This document shows, one piece after another, positions 62,236 to 64,000 of a DNA stretch of 64,000 nt. The stretch's first letter is position 1; each line of letters starts with the position of its first letter. Location of the stretch: assembly GCA_020205615.1 (NCBI GenBank), contig JAINUW010000418.1:248001-312000 (forward strand), read 5' to 3'. Source of the stretch: Panax quinquefolius (lineage: Eukaryota > Streptophyta > Magnoliopsida > Apiales > Araliaceae). The notes under the pieces were generated by a model, which was not told the DNA's origin, did not search any database, and saw only the letters and a program-made list of their open reading frames with translations. Made by a program: the position numbers and the translations under genes.

Positions 62236-62532
62236 TATGCTCCCCCTAAATTTAAGCTCCCCCTAAATTTATGCATATAAGATTTCCATAACAGATAAGG
62301 AAACAAATAACAAATAAGGGAGACATATATAATATCTAAATAAATAATTCCCATGCAAAACATAGATATCATATCCCAACTTAAGAATAGTTAGAAACCA
62401 ATAGCATCATCAGTAGCATAGTCTAATATATCCAAAAACCACAATATAACCGATATATCCAAAAACCACAGTATTATCCTCTCCTTATCCCCTTATACTT
62501 CTCCCCCTTTGGCATTATCAAAAAGATGGGAG
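62236..62532 (-). mobile_element. 3' non-coding end of copia unit I with polypurine tracts
   Basis: Two TTTAGGGGGAGC tracts (minus strand, 62236-62270) precede the LTR; the gccaaaggggga stretch near 62503-62516 is a further purine tract. Similar text flanks the copia element E. Confidence 0.7.
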
Positions 62533-63129
62533 TCATACAGCTGCATCAGTAGCAGGTTCATAGAGAACATCATCTAGCTTCGTGTCAAATTCTTGAATTT
62601 TAATCACATAGTCGTTGTGATGAGAGACCAACACTTCCATCCGTCTGGAGACATAATCAACCTTGTCGTTCAACTCTTGAATTTGTTTGGAGACTGTTTG
62701 AAGGGCAAGGTCAAACCGAGTGCCCATATCATGGATAAGTTGAAAAAGAGTAGACATTTGAGCATTTGAAGGAGGAGGAAGATTAGAGGAATCTGGAACA
62801 GAAGAATTAGGAATAGGAGAAGAGGGTGGAGATGGTGGAGTTGAAGTAGGAACCTTCTCTATATCCCAACATAATGTTCCAGCAGAGTTCACAGTCAATT
62901 TAGATTGAGACAGGATATCATTATCAATCACATCAGAAATTTGGACGACATCTTCATTGACAAAAGAGATTCCAAAGTGTCCAATAATTTTGGTAATAAA
63001 ACCCCCATAAGGAAAACACTTTGTTTTATTTGTCAAACAACTCTCCATGTGTTTAATCATAAGCAAGGCAAAATTAAATTTTGTTCCAGAGATGATTAAA
63101 GCAGAAAGAATTAAGTCTTGATACGTCAT
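62533..63129 (-). CDS. ORF between pol and 3' LTR of copia unit I, plant transposon-type domain (env-like position)
   Basis: 198 open codons. The N-terminal part has IKHMESCLTNKTKCFPYGGF then ITKIIGHFGI, which resembles the putative plant transposon protein domain found in many plant ORFs (LPYG-LLT-IF-HFGV). A Pro/Ser-rich linker (TPPSPPSSPIPNSS) and a C-terminal helical segment (VSKQIQELNDKVDYVSRRME) follow. Its place just upstream of the polypurine tract is that of the extra ORF of SIRE-type copia elements. The start is uncertain; the frame may extend upstream past a stop near 63130. Confidence 0.6.
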   Translation of the reverse strand: MTYQDLILSALIISGTKFNFALLMIKHMESCLTNKTKCFPYGGFITKIIGHFGISFVNEDVVQISDVIDNDILSQSKLTVNSAGTLCWDIEKVPTSTPPSPPSSPIPNSSVPDSSNLPPPSNAQMSTLFQLIHDMGTRFDLALQTVSKQIQELNDKVDYVSRRMEVLVSHHNDYVIKIQEFDTKLDDVLYEPATDAAV

Positions 63130-63217
63130 ATTGGACCGACCCCCATTTCGATGAACTAAATTAGCACGAATGAGTTATGAATAACATAATTCAAAGGGTA
63201 GATGATTTCAAAACAGT

Positions 63218-64000
63218 TGTGACACCCCCAAATCTGGTACTTCCATATCCACAGGATTTGGTGTTCACTGTACAAGCATCATCTATATATCTACCCATAA
63301 ATAAATGCAAACCATGCAATAGATAAAAATAAATAATAAATCTCTCCCCTTATGGGGTTACATCAACTGCATCATAAATAAATCCCAGGTTACTCTAACC
63401 TTAAAACATCTATGCGGAATCTTAAACAAATAAGTCTTAAGTACCATCAATTCTAAATATCATTACATAACCACATAAATAAACAATCTTCATTACTTGC
63501 TAAGCTTGCCCTTGCCTTTACTAGTGGAAGGTTCGTCTGCTCTTTCGTTCTTAACTGCAATGTTATTATTACGCAAGAGTGAGCACGATTGTCCACAAGT
63601 ATAACAATATAACAATGAATAATAACATGCGAGAGAAATAATAACTCCGGATATAAAAGCTCAACTTTTGAATCAAGAATGAATAACAAAAATCAAAAGA
63701 AATTCTGAGGGTCGTAAGACCTTGAACTATGTTCTAGGCTATCAAGTGTTATACTTGAAACCTTTAACAGTTATAAGACTATGGACTCTTCTTCTCGTAC
63801 TTAGGGGGATCAGCCCTTAGTACCATATTGTGCACAATATCTTAACGCTAAAGCGTAAATAATCCCTTATACAGGGTTGTTCATCTCAGTTTTGACATTC
63901 GAGTCCGCTCCAAAGGAAGTTTGGTTTGGATAATTCATCAAGGGTTTCTGAAATTTAGAACGCTCATCAACTATGGACTAGTCGAATCAATATGGGTTCG
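63218..64000 (-). mobile_element. LTR K, A-family, cut by window edge
   Basis: Starts tgtgacacccccaaat; acttagggggatcagccctta and gagtccgctccaaagg align with the A LTR and the remnant at 42406-42923. It is inserted in copia unit I; the possible left TSD is acagt (63213-63217). The rest is beyond the window. Confidence 0.82.

Overview
This is nuclear DNA from a flowering plant: AT-rich, no prokaryotic signals, and made almost entirely of LTR retrotransposons stacked inside one another, plus one end of a CACTA DNA transposon. I cannot name the species. Most elements lie on the minus strand, so their 5' LTR and PBS are at the right. Element borders were fixed from TG...CA termini, 5-bp target site duplications (TSDs), primer binding sites complementary to initiator tRNA-Met and polypurine tracts.

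Layout. 1-1927: plus-strand LTR of family F, cut by the window edge. 1928-3228: another LTR, minus strand. 3234-4119 and 31877-32248: the 3' end of a Ty1/copia element (E), split by element A. 4125-31876: element A, a Tekay/Del-like Ty3/gypsy chromovirus. A contains solo LTR B (8824-24802, TSD atctt) inside its RNase H gene; B contains solo LTR D (10613-13411, TSD caacc) and full element C (14140-24293, TSD ataag). 32249-34090: LTR J, unrelated to E and A. 34091-34186 and 42401-42923: remnant of an A-like LTR, split by element F (34187-42400, TSD tctaa), which lacks RT and integrase. 42924-46958: left end of a CACTA transposon containing three intact exons of a DUF3326-family gene. 46959-63217: Ty1/copia DNA in which two internal regions share one LTR; that LTR is split by gypsy element H (51964-62101, TSD atcca). 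63218-64000: start of another A-family LTR.

No retrotransposon keeps an intact gag-pol; all coding domains carry stops or frameshifts. Part of that may be a sequence-quality artefact, because sister LTRs differ preferentially at CTG/CAG sites. The only apparently undamaged coding sequence is the C-terminal part of the DUF3326 gene.

The most unusual signals are (i) two classes of short hairpins repeated about every 60 bp in the transcribed part of LTRs from several families, with compensatory arm changes, one class amplified into a 57-bp tandem array inside element F; (ii) the DUF3326 exons in a CACTA context; (iii) a swapped segment of about 150 bp, including a perfect 15-bp hairpin, between the otherwise near-identical LTRs of element A.
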